Shown here: one piece after another, positions 1-8,184 of the stretch
Numbering within the stretch: position 1 is the stretch's first letter
Layout: the number at the start of each line of letters is the position of its first letter
Assembly (NCBI RefSeq): GCF_021502725.1
Contig: NZ_JAKFFS010000005.1
Span: 62,001 to 126,000 of the forward strand
Direction: 5' to 3'
DNA length: 64,000 nt
From: Dyadobacter sp. CY345
GTDB lineage: Bacteria; Bacteroidota; Bacteroidia; Cytophagales; Spirosomataceae
Notes under the pieces: generated by a model
Database searches by the model: none
The model's input: only the letters and a program-made list of their open reading frames with translations
Told to the model about the DNA's origin: nothing
Program-made: the position numbers and the translations under genes

Positions 1-1
1 C

Positions 2-442
2 GACCGCTCATTGATTTATGCCACTGATCTAAGTCAGCGGGTACTGGCATCCGCTCGACAGGGCGTTTTTAGTTTGGGTAACATGCGGACATTTTCAGAA
101 AATTACCTATTGTCAGAGGGCAAAAAATCGTTGTCCGATTATTATCATGTGGCTTATAATCAGGCTGTCATGATTCCGGATTTAAGAAAGAATATCGTCT
201 TTTCTTTGCATGATCTTACGGGCGACGGCGTTTTTAATGAGTTTCAAATGGTTAGTTGCAGGAATGTAATGATATACTTTAATCTTGAACAAAGGCAAAA
301 AGTTTTTAAACTTTTATACGAAAGTCTGGCCATGTTTGGTTTTTTATGTTTGGGAAAGCGGGAGACCTTGCGATATTCAGGTTTTGAAGAAAATTTCAGG
401 ATAATCAATATGCATTTGAATATCTATCAGAAAATAAAATGA
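2..442 (+). CDS. cheR: CheR-type protein methyltransferase, C-terminal part (5' end outside window)
   Basis: This is the C-terminal part of a CheR-family SAM-dependent glutamate methyltransferase. The reading frame is open to the left edge, so the N-terminal domain lies outside the window. Visible family features are the ATDLS...VL..AR segment of the SAM-binding fold and the conserved SCRNVMIYF motif followed by a G-K-R-E-T stretch. CheR proteins methylate glutamates of chemoreceptors or of related sensory kinases. The stop overlaps the next start (ATGA), so it is translationally coupled to the CheB-like gene. No MCP, CheA or CheW gene is seen here, so a role in a non-flagellar, kinase-linked pathway is as likely as classical chemotaxis. 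The family call is secure; the partner is unknown. Confidence 0.85.
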   Translation, partial: DRSLIYATDLSQRVLASARQGVFSLGNMRTFSENYLLSEGKKSLSDYYHVAYNQAVMIPDLRKNIVFSLHDLTGDGVFNEFQMVSCRNVMIYFNLEQRQKVFKLLYESLAMFGFLCLGKRETLRYSGFEENFRIINMHLNIYQKIK

Positions 443-1029
443 TTCAAAAGCATGATGATTCGGTTAGTTTGGTGCTGTTAGGGGGCTCGTCGGGGAGTTT
501 TTCAATATTTGAGGAGATCTTAAAATTGTTGGATCGGCCATTACAGTGCTCGATCGTATTCGTTTTGCATCGTGGAAAATCGAGCTTGTCTGAATTACCA
601 CAATTGTTCAGGTCCTACACGCAGCTTCAAATGGAAGAGCCGCAGCATCTAGATCCAATTGTTAAAAACTGCATCTATTTTGCAGTACCGGATTATCATT
701 TACTAATCGGGCCAGACGGGAGGTTCTATCTGGATAATGACGAAAAAGACTTTTTCTCCCGTCCTTCCATTGACGCCACATTCGTTTCAGCCGCTCAGTC
801 GGGACTTAACATAAAAGCGGCATTGCTATTTTCTGGCGCCAGCGAAGATGGAGCGTTTGGGATGAAGCTGATCGCCGAAAAGGGCTTTAAGACTTACGTG
901 CAGAATCCATTAACTGCGGAAGTTGCACGAATGCCCGCTGCTGCGATCCGGCAGTATAGCAAACATCATATTTTGAATGAAAATTTTTTTGAAGAAATCA
1001 GAAGTATACTTTACAGTTACTCAACGTAA
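439..1029 (+). CDS. cheB: CheB-type methylesterase domain protein without receiver domain
   Basis: This stand-alone CheB catalytic domain of 196 residues lacks the N-terminal receiver that normally controls CheB. The expected triad is visible: Ser17 in the GGSSG turn, His44 in VLHRGKS, and Asp137 in SGASEDGAFG. The PSIDATF.SAA segment is also typical of the family. It should remove methyl esters (or deamidate) on receptor or kinase glutamates, opposing the upstream CheR. The start overlaps the cheR stop and the next gene begins 2 bp after its stop, so the three genes form one unit. Without its own receiver its activity must be controlled otherwise, possibly by the receiver-bearing kinase encoded next. 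That last point is inference. Confidence 0.88.
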   Translation: MIQKHDDSVSLVLLGGSSGSFSIFEEILKLLDRPLQCSIVFVLHRGKSSLSELPQLFRSYTQLQMEEPQHLDPIVKNCIYFAVPDYHLLIGPDGRFYLDNDEKDFFSRPSIDATFVSAAQSGLNIKAALLFSGASEDGAFGMKLIAEKGFKTYVQNPLTAEVARMPAAAIRQYSKHHILNENFFEEIRSILYSYST

Positions 1030-1031
1030 AT

Positions 1032-2948
1032 ATGGAAAAAACTAAAATTCTTTTGCTTGATGACAGGGAGGAAAATCTGATTTCTCTGAAAGCCATTCTT
1101 AATCGTGATGACATAACGATTTTCGCCACAACTTCCCCGAACGAGGCCCTTCGGATTGTTTGGGAAAATGAGATTGCAGTGGCTCTCGTGGATGTGCAAA
1201 TGCCTGGAATGGATGGTTTTGAGTTTGCTGAAACTTTGGCTTCGAACCTGAAAACCCGAGAGATTCTGATCGTTTTTGTAACAGCTATTTCCAAAGAAAC
1301 GACCTATGCTGTTCGTGGACTGAAAACCGGCGCGATCGATTATTTATATAAACCGCTTGATCCTTACATAACGAACGCTAAGGTTGATTCCCTGATACGT
1401 TTGGCAACTAGTCAGCGGGAAGTCCGGGACAAAAACAAATTACTTGCAAATTACGCCACAATCGTGACTAATTCTCCGGATATAATCTGCACGGTCCAGG
1501 CAGATTCTGGCCGGATTATGTCAATAAATCCATCGGTCAAATCTATTCTCGGCCTTGATCCTGAGAAGTTGATCAACATATCAATGCTCGATCTGCTGGT
1601 TGAACCGATGCAGTCAGGCTTACAACGTGTTTTGATCAATCAGAATTATTTGAGCGGTGATACCATTGTTGTAGAAGATCAGTTTTTTGGGAAATTCCGT
1701 CAGCCGGTTTGGCTGGAATTACGGATTATGTATAAAAACAGACTGCTCTTTATAAATCTTCATGATATTGAAAAACGGAAGGCCCACGAACTCGCGCTGG
1801 TAGAAGCCAGAAGCCTGGCTGACAAATCCAGAAAAGTGAAAGAGGCATTTCTGGCAAATATGAGTCACGAAATCAGGACGCCCCTGAATGGAATTATCGG
1901 GATAGGGAATCTTCTGGAAGCTACCGAACTAAATAACCAACAGAAAGAATTACTTGAAATGCTGCTGCATTCGTCAGGTTCCTTGCTCAACATTCTGAAC
2001 GACATTCTGGATATTTCCAAAATCGACGAAGGTAAATTTTCGATACTTCCGACACCGACAAGTTTAAGTATGGTAGGGAAGGGAATCGTAGATTTGATGC
2101 GTTTTAAGGCGGATGAAAAAAGACTTCAATTGTCTCTCTCTGTTGATAGTAAGATACCTGAAAGTGTGTTAATCGATGGAATGCGCCTTAATCAGATACT
2201 GATGAATCTGGTAGGAAACGCTTTAAAGTTTACACATGCAGGTTATGTAAAATTGAAAATTGAGCATATAGGTGTGTCCGGCGAATTGCATGAAGTCAGA
2301 TTTGCAGTAGAAGATTCTGGTATTGGGATCTCCGAAGACAAGATTTCCAGAATTTTTTCAGCTTACGGGCAAGCAACCGCCGAAACCTCGCATAATTATG
2401 GAGGAACAGGTCTTGGATTAACGATTTCTCAAAAATTGGTTTTGTTGATGGAAAGCGAGCTGAAAGTAACCAGCCAGTTTCAGAAAGGGAGTGAGTTTTA
2501 TTTCACGTTGATGCTGAAAGATGCCAACCAGAAACAGATCTTGAAAAAGCCTGTTGTTTCCTTCAAAAGCCTGGAACCTTATTTTGGAAAAAAAGTTTTG
2601 GTGGCCGAAGACAATCATATCAATGCAATGCTGATTAATAAATATTTAACGACGTGGCTCATAGATACGACGCTGGTTGTCAATGGGAAAGAAGCTGTTG
2701 ATGCTGTCCAAAACCAAAATTTTGATTTAATTATTATGGATACCCGGATGCCGGAAATGGATGGATTTCAGGCTGCCCGTTATTTGCGAATTGAATTGAA
2801 GGTCTCAACACCGATTTTGTCACTTTCTGCCACGGTACTTGAAGAAGATCTTCGTCAGGCAATCGAATCAGGAATGGATGATACTTTATCTAAACCATTT
2901 GAACCTGTAAAATTGCATGAGAAAATCGGAAAGCTGCTGATGGCATAG
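1032..2948 (+). CDS. Hybrid sensor histidine kinase: REC-PAS-HisKA-HATPase-REC
   Basis: This 638-residue protein has no membrane segment and is probably cytoplasmic. The order is an N-terminal receiver (about 1-125, phospho-acceptor Asp54 in VDVQMPG), a PAS-like region (about 138-250), a HisKA dimerisation domain with His279 in SHEIRTPLNG, a HATPase with N-box (MNLVGNALKF), DSGIGI and GGTGLGL motifs, and a C-terminal receiver with Asp570 in IMDTRMPEMDG. The N-terminal receiver lets another kinase control it; the C-terminal receiver acts as an internal relay. No Hpt domain or DNA-binding output is present, so the final target lies elsewhere. It follows cheB by 2 bp and is most likely co-transcribed with cheR and cheB. 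Confidence 0.93.
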   Translation: MEKTKILLLDDREENLISLKAILNRDDITIFATTSPNEALRIVWENEIAVALVDVQMPGMDGFEFAETLASNLKTREILIVFVTAISKETTYAVRGLKTGAIDYLYKPLDPYITNAKVDSLIRLATSQREVRDKNKLLANYATIVTNSPDIICTVQADSGRIMSINPSVKSILGLDPEKLINISMLDLLVEPMQSGLQRVLINQNYLSGDTIVVEDQFFGKFRQPVWLELRIMYKNRLLFINLHDIEKRKAHELALVEARSLADKSRKVKEAFLANMSHEIRTPLNGIIGIGNLLEATELNNQQKELLEMLLHSSGSLLNILNDILDISKIDEGKFSILPTPTSLSMVGKGIVDLMRFKADEKRLQLSLSVDSKIPESVLIDGMRLNQILMNLVGNALKFTHAGYVKLKIEHIGVSGELHEVRFAVEDSGIGISEDKISRIFSAYGQATAETSHNYGGTGLGLTISQKLVLLMESELKVTSQFQKGSEFYFTLMLKDANQKQILKKPVVSFKSLEPYFGKKVLVAEDNHINAMLINKYLTTWLIDTTLVVNGKEAVDAVQNQNFDLIIMDTRMPEMDGFQAARYLRIELKVSTPILSLSATVLEEDLRQAIESGMDDTLSKPFEPVKLHEKIGKLLMA

Positions 2949-3104
2949 CCATAGTTATCGACAAAGCAGCCGCTTGGTTCAAATGAAAAAAATATGATTC
3001 TCATCTGATTATTATAAATGCAACGAATTTTCTCAATTATTCGTAATGATCTTAAATTGATTTCGTTTTAGTATAATTGAAATTCAGTGTATATAATAAG
3101 CAAA

Positions 3105-3875
3105 ATGAGAAGTAGAAAAAATAGCTGGTTCGTCATCGTCTTGGCGGTACTGGCGGGATGCAGTTCTTCAAAAACTGTTCCCTATGAGTCAAAGTGGAAT
3201 GCGCCGTTTACTTATGTCGATGAGATAAAACCAGATCAAAAAGACCAGGCTTCGAGGTTGGCATATGGAATCATCAACGACGAACATTATTTGTATCTGA
3301 CCATGTCGACACGTGATCCGTCTACAATTCAGAAAATCTTAGGTAGCGGTTTGAAAGTATCTTTCACGCCGGAAGGCCAGAAAAAAGATGGATATTCTTT
3401 GTTATTTCCGGTGGTCATGAAAGAAGACCGGAAAGCACTTAAAAGGATTGATACCGACTTACCGAATAGTCTCGGGCTAGACCTGCTGATGGATTCTTAT
3501 AACAAAGAGGCCGTTTGGAAAGATAAGCAGGGTGAACGTTTTATCAACCTTGTCGAAGCTGATGGCAGCATCAAATCGCATATCAGCATGGACAAAAACG
3601 GCGAGCTTACAGAACAAATCGCTATTCCTTTCAGTCTTATTTCAATGAATCCCAAAGAGTCATCAAACCTCGGTATAAGCATTAAAATTGACGGAGCATC
3701 CTCGCGATCCGGTTTTTCGCCAAGAATTGGAATCGGTCTTGGCGGAGGTATCGGCATGGGTGGTGGCATGGGAGTAGGGATCGGAACTGGTAGCGGATAT
3801 GGATCCCGTTATGGAGCAGATGACCGCGGCGTGGATATCAGACTTTCTGTGCAACTGGCACGTGGAAATGGCTGA
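3105..3875 (+). CDS. Lipoprotein with glycine-rich C-terminus, function unknown
   Basis: The product is a predicted lipoprotein. A basic N-terminus and a hydrophobic stretch lead into the lipobox LAGC, with the modified Cys about 19 residues from the ATG at 3105. A GTG six codons upstream (3087) is in frame but would put extra residues before the signal sequence, so the ATG is preferred. The middle of the protein is a soluble beta-rich domain I do not recognise. Near the C-terminus lies a strongly glycine-rich tract (around residues 206-235, alternating G with I, M, V and S) followed by a short polar end. It is monocistronic and followed by a strong terminator. No function is assigned. Confidence 0.8.
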   Translation: MRSRKNSWFVIVLAVLAGCSSSKTVPYESKWNAPFTYVDEIKPDQKDQASRLAYGIINDEHYLYLTMSTRDPSTIQKILGSGLKVSFTPEGQKKDGYSLLFPVVMKEDRKALKRIDTDLPNSLGLDLLMDSYNKEAVWKDKQGERFINLVEADGSIKSHISMDKNGELTEQIAIPFSLISMNPKESSNLGISIKIDGASSRSGFSPRIGIGLGGGIGMGGGMGVGIGTGSGYGSRYGADDRGVDIRLSVQLARGNG

Positions 3876-3897
3876 TTTCTTTTAAAGAACTTATCAG

Positions 3898-3927
3898 TAA
3901 GCCCGCAATTCCAGAACTGCGGGCTTA
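3898..3927 (+). terminator. Rho-independent terminator after the Gly-rich lipoprotein gene
   Basis: A perfect 10-bp stem (TAAGCCCGCA paired with TGCGGGCTTA) encloses a 10-nt loop and is followed at once by a run of seven T residues. It starts 22 bp after the stop codon of the lipoprotein gene and separates it from the downstream ClC gene. Confidence 0.88.
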
Positions 3928-4070
3928 TTTTTTATAGAGGCTTCCTAAAAAATCAGACGCTTTGTTAAACTTGCATAACTTCAATCTCGATAGAATTTTT
4001 TCGCAATTTCAGCTGTATGAAGGACGATAATCCCTGAAAAATACGTTAATTTGAATATAAAAGATTTGGA

Positions 4071-5918
4071 GTGAAGAACAGAAACATAAAAAAATATTAC
4101 AGCTTCTTAAAGTTCAGGCGAGACTTTACAAGATTCAGCATTGACAAAGTTAAGAGTTACGAAATTGTAATGTTTTGGCTGAAAAGCATGCTGACGCGCA
4201 GCCAGTTTTTGATTTTATCAGGTATTCTGGTGGGTTGTACGGCCGGAATAGCAGGTGTGGTTTTAAAATCACTTGTTCATTACATTCACTACGTAATCAC
4301 TTACAAGGTTCATTTTGAAGACCAGATTTTATTCTATCTGATCTTTCCATTTCTGGGAATTGTAATCACTACCATTGTCGTCAAGCTCTTTTTTCACGGT
4401 CTTGATAAAAAGGGTATACCGGTTATTCTGCATGAAATTGCGCAGAATTCCAGTAATGTCTCTTCGGTTAAAATGTATTCACAAATTGTCCAGAGCGCCA
4501 TTACGGTTGGTCTGGGTGGTTCTGCTGGTCTGGAAAGCCCAATTGCGGTCACAGGCGCAGCGATAGGCTCCAACTTTGCGAAAACCTATAAACTCGATTA
4601 TCGCGAACGCACTTTGTTACTTGCCGCAGGTGCAACAGCCGGTATCGCTTCTGCTTTTAACGCGCCTATTGCCGGGATGATGTTCGCATTCGAAATATTA
4701 CTTACTGGCGTCGTTTTTTCAGATTTCATTCCACTTGTCGTAGCGGCGGTCTGCGGCAGTTTGATTTCGAGGATTCTTTTGAAAGAAGAAGTCCTTTTTC
4801 AGTTTCATACCCGTGGTGCCTTTGATTATCACAACCTCCCTTTTTATCTGATTCTCGGCGTACTTTGTGGATTTTATGCCAGATATTTTCTTGTCATTGC
4901 CCGCTACATAGAAGATTTTTTTCATACGCTTAAAATGTCCAAGATTCAAAAGGCGATGACGGGTGGCGCTGTCTTGTCTTTTCTTTGCGTACTATATCCG
5001 CCTTTGTTTGGAGAAGGTTATGATACGATTAAATCCTTTACCAACGGAGAAATTAAAGAAGTAATTCAAAACAGCTTTTTTAGCTTTATTGGTTATCGAG
5101 ACTGGGTGATTATCGTTTTTGTGGCAGTCGTCTGTTTGTTGAAGGCTTTCGCCTCATCAATAACCATTCAAAGCGGCGGAAATGGTGGGAATTTCGCTCC
5201 GTCACTTTTTGCGGGAGGATCTCTGGGTTATGTCTTCGCGTTATTATGCACGCAGGCAGGAATCCCGGATATTCCTGTCACCAATCTCATACTTGTGGGA
5301 ATGGCCGGTGTCATGAGCGGTGTGCTGTATGCGCCACTAACAGCAATTTTTCTTATCGCAGAATCTAGCTCCGGGTATGATTTATTTATTCCCCTAATGA
5401 TGGTATCAGTGATTTCCTATTTAATGGCAAAATGGTTTTCACCAATTTCTCCGGATCTGGAGAAAATGGCAAGCCAGGGAAAGATATTTACGAGAGAGCA
5501 CGATCGCAACCTATTATCTCTTTTACATACGCTTGATTTGCTGGATAAAGATGTGCAGGTTATCAATGATAAGGCAACATTCGACGAGCTTCGTCATGTG
5601 TTGGAAAATGGGAAAAGAAACCTCATAGCGGTTTTAAGCGATGATCTAACGCTGGTAGGAATTATAACGTTGGACGATTTACGGCCGGTTTTATTCAGTA
5701 AAAATTTTGATAATACGCTAACCGTGGCGACGTTGATGAAAGAACCCAAAGCGGTTATTGTCGAAGATGACTCTGTCGTTGTCGTGGCCAGGAAATTCGA
5801 CGAAACCGGTTTATGGCATCTTCCGGTTGTCAAAAATTCAGGGCGATTTGCAGGTTTTATTTCGAAGTCGAGTGTCCTGAATAGTTACCGTCAGCTACTG
5901 CAGGCACATTCTGTTTAG
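4071..5918 (+). CDS. ClC-family chloride channel or Cl-/H+ antiporter with C-terminal CBS pair
   Basis: The 615-residue membrane protein of the ClC family has about a dozen hydrophobic helices over residues 40-460. The signature stretch around residues 147-160 contains the gating glutamate Glu155 (GLESP, equivalent to GREGP in the E. coli protein). A KGIP segment near residue 114 and a GGNFAPS segment near 370 match the chloride-coordinating loops. Residues about 480-615 form two CBS motifs, which usually bind adenine nucleotides and tune gating. The start is a GTG; the first 40 residues are basic and precede the first helix. Conserved gate residues suggest a working transporter, but channel and antiporter modes cannot be told apart here. 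Confidence 0.93.
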   Translation: MKNRNIKKYYSFLKFRRDFTRFSIDKVKSYEIVMFWLKSMLTRSQFLILSGILVGCTAGIAGVVLKSLVHYIHYVITYKVHFEDQILFYLIFPFLGIVITTIVVKLFFHGLDKKGIPVILHEIAQNSSNVSSVKMYSQIVQSAITVGLGGSAGLESPIAVTGAAIGSNFAKTYKLDYRERTLLLAAGATAGIASAFNAPIAGMMFAFEILLTGVVFSDFIPLVVAAVCGSLISRILLKEEVLFQFHTRGAFDYHNLPFYLILGVLCGFYARYFLVIARYIEDFFHTLKMSKIQKAMTGGAVLSFLCVLYPPLFGEGYDTIKSFTNGEIKEVIQNSFFSFIGYRDWVIIVFVAVVCLLKAFASSITIQSGGNGGNFAPSLFAGGSLGYVFALLCTQAGIPDIPVTNLILVGMAGVMSGVLYAPLTAIFLIAESSSGYDLFIPLMMVSVISYLMAKWFSPISPDLEKMASQGKIFTREHDRNLLSLLHTLDLLDKDVQVINDKATFDELRHVLENGKRNLIAVLSDDLTLVGIITLDDLRPVLFSKNFDNTLTVATLMKEPKAVIVEDDSVVVVARKFDETGLWHLPVVKNSGRFAGFISKSSVLNSYRQLLQAHSV

Positions 5919-6188
5919 CCAATTTAAATCCAGCCAGAACTAGCAAGCGCTGAATCTAAGTATTATTGCGATCTTCATAGGTCCCTGCAATTTGACTTTT
6001 CTCATCTTAGGTTTTTTAAAACAAAAATCCCCAGCAAGATGCCAGGGAATTTAATAAATATTTTCTCACCTCAAATACTGATGGTATTTGATACGCTGCA
6101 AAAGTCAAAAATCTAAACTTCTTAAATTATGACCTACGTCAGGATTTGGCTCTTCCTACGATTTTTTTTATTTATTATCGGGAATAAA

Positions 6189-7085
6189 TTAGCTGTTTTT
6201 ATAGGCGGCAGCAAATTGCGAAGCAAAATCTTGCAACGAAGTCTCAGTCGTGTTTTCGGCAGTACGGACAAAGTCAGCAAGATATGCACCCGAATTCAAT
6301 CCGGCGAAAAGTTTGATATATCCTTCTGCTATCTGAGTTGGCACACCTGCCGCGACCATACCGTTTTTCGAATCCTCAGCCGGATACTGAATATATTGAA
6401 GATGGGGTATACCGATTGCTGTTCCAAGTATTTGCGCAGCTTCCTGCATAGCATAGTCCTGCGCGCCTCCAACGAATGTCTGAGAAAAACCTTCGAAATT
6501 TAAACTTAAAAGATGCTTAACAGCCGCATTTGCTATGTCAGTTGTATGCGTTAATGGAATTTTCAGATCTTTTAATAAAGCATCTCCAAAAGCTCCATGT
6601 TCCTTGATCTGTGGAATGTAAGCGAAAAGATTCTCCATGAAATATCCTGGTCTGAGTGCCAGTACATTTAAATCGTGAACATTTTGCAGCTGATGCTCCC
6701 ACTCGCCAATTCCGCTTACCGGACCTGCTCCAAATGGGGAAAGCTGAGATCCCATCGAACTTAGAATCACTACTTTTTTTACCTTAGCATTTTCCAATGC
6801 ATTGGTAATATTAGTACCGATACGACGCTGAAACACTCGCCATGATTCGTTGATATTCCAAATAGGGGGAATAAGTGCATAAACTGCATCCGCATTTTCA
6901 AAAGTTTTTGTCAGAAAAAACTCATCCGACAAATCACCGATTGCTGCTGTTGCACCTTTTTCCAACAAAGCCTGAATATTATCCAGTTTTCTGGCGATGG
7001 CTACCACTTCATGTTTTGCTTCCAATAGCTTTTCTGCTACAATTTTTCCTGTATGCCCGCTGGCACCTGTAATTACATATTTCAT
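6189..7085 (-). CDS. NmrA-like NAD(P)-binding oxidoreductase
   Basis: The 298-residue Rossmann-fold protein belongs to the atypical short-chain dehydrogenase/NmrA group. It opens with the dinucleotide motif TGASGHTG (residues 7-14), followed by an acidic GDLSDE segment and the ALIPP loop typical of NmrA and quinone- or azo-reductase relatives. Such proteins act as NAD(P)H-dependent reductases or as redox-sensing regulators; the substrate cannot be read from sequence. It lies downstream of the TetR gene on the same strand. A 22-bp operator identical to the one at the tetR start sits 17-38 bp upstream of its ATG, so it is very probably repressed by that TetR and induced by an electrophile or quinone-like ligand (inference). 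Confidence 0.87.
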   Translation of the reverse strand: MKYVITGASGHTGKIVAEKLLEAKHEVVAIARKLDNIQALLEKGATAAIGDLSDEFFLTKTFENADAVYALIPPIWNINESWRVFQRRIGTNITNALENAKVKKVVILSSMGSQLSPFGAGPVSGIGEWEHQLQNVHDLNVLALRPGYFMENLFAYIPQIKEHGAFGDALLKDLKIPLTHTTDIANAAVKHLLSLNFEGFSQTFVGGAQDYAMQEAAQILGTAIGIPHLQYIQYPAEDSKNGMVAAGVPTQIAEGYIKLFAGLNSGAYLADFVRTAENTTETSLQDFASQFAAAYKNS

Positions 7086-7101
7086 CGTATTTAAAGTTTA
7101 C

Positions 7102-7123
7102 ATACATACTAGTTGGTATGTAT
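7102..7123. promoter_or_regulatory. Putative TetR operator upstream of the NmrA-like gene
   Basis: An imperfect 22-bp inverted repeat has half-sites ATACATAC and GTATGTAT around a 6-bp centre TAGTTG. The same 22 bp recur exactly at 7731-7752 over the tetR start region and nowhere else that I noticed. Position just upstream of a reductase gene and beside tetR fits autoregulated repression. Confidence 0.8.
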
Positions 7124-7136
7124 TTTGGTAAAAAAA

Positions 7137-7721
7137 TTATTGTTTATAAAAATTCAATATTTGAATTAATTGTCTGACACAGCTTTTAAATTTTGCATAG
7201 CTGTTAAATGATTTTCCAATGGTGTAACTACCTTCCAGAGACGCAAGAATAAAATAAGCAAGCGCATCCGGATCTGTTTCAGGCTTGATCGTTTTATTCT
7301 CAATTCCGGATTTTAAAGCAGCCTGGATTAATTTGCGTTCGCTATCAAGAATCGCGGAAAGACGCTTACTAAACCCTTCGTCCAGTGGCGACATTTCCTG
7401 AATAAGGTTGTTTAACGGGCAGCCTAAATGAATCGTCGCCTGCGTTGAATAGGACGCAATAATATTCAAAGTATCAGTAATAGCATCAATAATGTGTTTA
7501 TCTTCCTGAATCAAATTGACCCAGGCCTTGGTATAGTGCGGGGCAATCAATTCATCGACAATGGCATACCCAACGTTTAGCTTATCCTTAAAATAATGAT
7601 AAAATGCGCCTTTGGTTATTCCCATCTGAGCAATCACTTTATCAGTGCGCAATCCCTGGAAGCCATGCAGCCGCATAGCCTCGTAATTTTTTTTCAGAAT
7701 TTCGCTTCTTGTATCTAACAT
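7137..7721 (-). CDS. TetR/AcrR-family transcriptional repressor
   Basis: The protein has an N-terminal TetR DNA-binding domain: the helix-turn-helix with TDKVIAQMGITKGAFYHYFKD matches the family signature. A ligand-binding helical C-terminal domain of about 140 residues follows. I place the start at the ATG at 7721, giving 194 residues beginning MLDTRSEI. The in-frame ATG at 7736 lies inside the operator and would add five unconserved residues. The gene precedes the NmrA-like gene on the same strand, and both have the same 22-bp palindrome at their 5' ends, so it should repress itself and the reductase. The ligand is unknown. Confidence 0.9.
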   Translation of the reverse strand: MLDTRSEILKKNYEAMRLHGFQGLRTDKVIAQMGITKGAFYHYFKDKLNVGYAIVDELIAPHYTKAWVNLIQEDKHIIDAITDTLNIIASYSTQATIHLGCPLNNLIQEMSPLDEGFSKRLSAILDSERKLIQAALKSGIENKTIKPETDPDALAYFILASLEGSYTIGKSFNSYAKFKSCVRQLIQILNFYKQ

Positions 7722-7730
7722 CCCACAAAT

Positions 7731-7752
7731 ATACATACTAGTTGGTATGTAT
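7731..7752. promoter_or_regulatory. Putative TetR operator at the tetR 5' end
   Basis: This is an exact copy of the 22-bp imperfect palindrome at 7102-7123. It lies immediately upstream of the chosen tetR start (7721) and covers the alternative ATG at 7736, so binding would block tetR transcription. Confidence 0.8.
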
Positions 7753-7770
7753 CCAAATTTTCTCGGACTT

Positions 7771-8121
7771 TTATTTTTTGCGAAAGTAGTAATAATAGAT
7801 CGTTGTCATCCTTGTATCAAGGATTTGCGAGTCATAGTGGTGCCAACCATTGTTTTCCATGTAGTTTAAGACATGAGCTATTGAATTGAATGTCAGTTTT
7901 TTACCTGTTACCTTGTCTGTAAATCTTTTGGTTGCTCTTTTTTCAATCTGCCCATAGTCTACCGAGACGTCCATATCACCTAGAATCTGTTCAATGCCAT
8001 CAATTTTGACAGTACACACTTTGATACTATCAACCGCGTTTATGTCGACGCCGGAAACTACAATCTGTGCGAACGTCGGCAGAGAGATAAAAATAAATAT
8101 GAATGAAATGAAAATTTTCAT
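7771..8121 (-). CDS. Small secreted protein, function unknown
   Basis: The 116-residue protein starts with a clear signal peptide (MKIFISFIFIFISLPTFAQ, cleavage after residue 19). The mature part is about 97 residues, polar, with alternating beta-like segments and a tyrosine-rich end (TTIYYYYFRKK). I do not recognise the family. It lies between the TetR gene and the aldo/keto reductase on the same strand, with a hairpin upstream that separates it from the reductase. It is probably periplasmic. Confidence 0.65.
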   Translation of the reverse strand: MKIFISFIFIFISLPTFAQIVVSGVDINAVDSIKVCTVKIDGIEQILGDMDVSVDYGQIEKRATKRFTDKVTGKKLTFNSIAHVLNYMENNGWHHYDSQILDTRMTTIYYYYFRKK

Positions 8122-8150
8122 GTGCTAATGTTGAGTTTTATTACGCAATG

Positions 8151-8176
8151 GCAGCCAGCGGTTTTACGCTGGCTGC
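8151..8176. terminator. Hairpin between aldo/keto reductase and small secreted gene
   Basis: A perfect 10-bp inverted repeat (GCAGCCAGCG and CGCTGGCTGC) has a 6-nt loop and lies 9 bp beyond the reductase stop. A T-tract is lacking on either strand, so it may be a weak terminator or an mRNA 3'-end protector. Confidence 0.5.
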
Positions 8177-8184
8177 AATAAAGG

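Noticed and set aside
6024..6052. Possible terminator after the ClC gene
   Set aside because: The stem is short and mismatched (AAATCCC against GGGAATTT), too weak to call.
6071..6091. Perfect 8-bp inverted repeat with a 5-nt loop (TCAAATAC/GTATTTGA)
   Set aside because: It lies between convergent gene ends with no nearby start codon and no T-tract, so neither operator nor terminator is well supported.
6129..6503. Rightward 124-residue frame over the end of the NmrA-like gene
   Set aside because: It lies mostly antisense to a well-supported Rossmann-fold gene and has no recognisable domain.
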